From: Eikenella sp963515595
GTDB lineage: Bacteria > Pseudomonadota > Gammaproteobacteria > Burkholderiales > Neisseriaceae
NCBI GenBank assembly: GCA_963515595.1
Contig: CAUPYH010000007.1
Location: 1 to 39,169 of the forward strand
Reading direction: 5' to 3'
DNA length: 39,169 nucleotides
A program made the translations under genes and the position numbers. The notes under the pieces were generated by a model. It was not told the origin of the DNA, ran no database searches, and was given only the letters and a program-made list of their open reading frames with translations. Each line of letters begins with the position of its first letter. The stretch's first letter is position 1. Positions 39,120 to 39,169 of this stretch are shown piece by piece.

Positions 39120-39169
39120 TGGAGCGGGAAACGAGTCTCGAACTCGCGACCTCAACCTTGGCAAGGTTG
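39120..39169 (-). tRNA. tRNA-Gly (GCC), copy 3 (cut by window end)
   Basis: The 3' 50 bases, including the anticodon loop, match copies 1 and 2. The 5' part lies outside the window. Confidence 0.9.

Overview
The window is a nearly complete P2-like (Peduoviridae-type) temperate prophage of about 38 kb in a Neisseriaceae chromosome. The host is most likely Eikenella or a close relative. The 12-mer AGGCTACCTGAA recurs throughout, singly, in tandem and as inverted terminator pairs, and it matches the DNA uptake sequence dialect described for Eikenella. Overall base composition is GC-rich with strong GC3 bias. The window ends in a tRNA cluster (Leu-UAA, a Cys-like gene, Cys-GCA and at least three Gly-GCC), in the same order as the E. 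coli glyW-cysT-leuZ cluster.

Layout. 1-439 is left chromosomal flank, with a broken pretoxin (CdiA/FHA-like) remnant and the displaced terminator of tRNA-Leu. 440-501 is attL, a 62-bp copy of the 3' part of tRNA-Leu(UAA); its partner attR lies inside the intact tRNA at 38525-38586. 779-829 is a GC-rich candidate cos site. 889-3774 carries portal Q and terminase P (minus strand). 3961-12951 carries O, N, a small RNA-led gene, rha, M, L (interrupted by an amber codon), X, two holin-like genes, a muramidase, a second copy of the small RNA-led gene, Rz, an M15 peptidase, Rz1, a TraR-type zinc finger, R and S. 13000-13710 is an AT-rich RelE/HTH toxin-antitoxin pair. 13895-18584 is V, W, J, I, tail fibre, fibre assembly and an NlpC/P60-like protein. 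18669-25581 is FI, FII, E/E' (frameshift), a 40-aa antisense membrane ORF, T, U and D. 25633-28769 is a cargo island: a C5-cytosine methyltransferase convergent with a predicted nuclease and a ParB-like protein. 28832-29935 is a CI-type repressor with two HTH domains, followed by a divergent operator region. 30073-34616 is the early region: an RHH regulator, two odd tandem genes each containing an antisense ORF, a CII/YmfL-like regulator, an Ogr-like activator, small unknowns and a third RNA-led small gene. 34702-38376 is replication protein A, a DUF4224 protein and the integrase.

How it works together. The repressor and the RHH/CII-like proteins would set lysogeny. Gene A would start rolling-circle replication. 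Ogr would activate late promoters, and three matching late-promoter boxes (TGTAAAAAAnCCCCT, each 53 bp from a -10-like hexamer) precede O, V and FI, exactly where P2 has PO, PV and PF. The least explained parts are three copies of a covarying structured RNA leader, each ahead of a paralogous 71-78 aa protein gene, and two tandem early genes with well-formed antisense genes nested inside them. All assignments come from reading the sequence; no database search was run.
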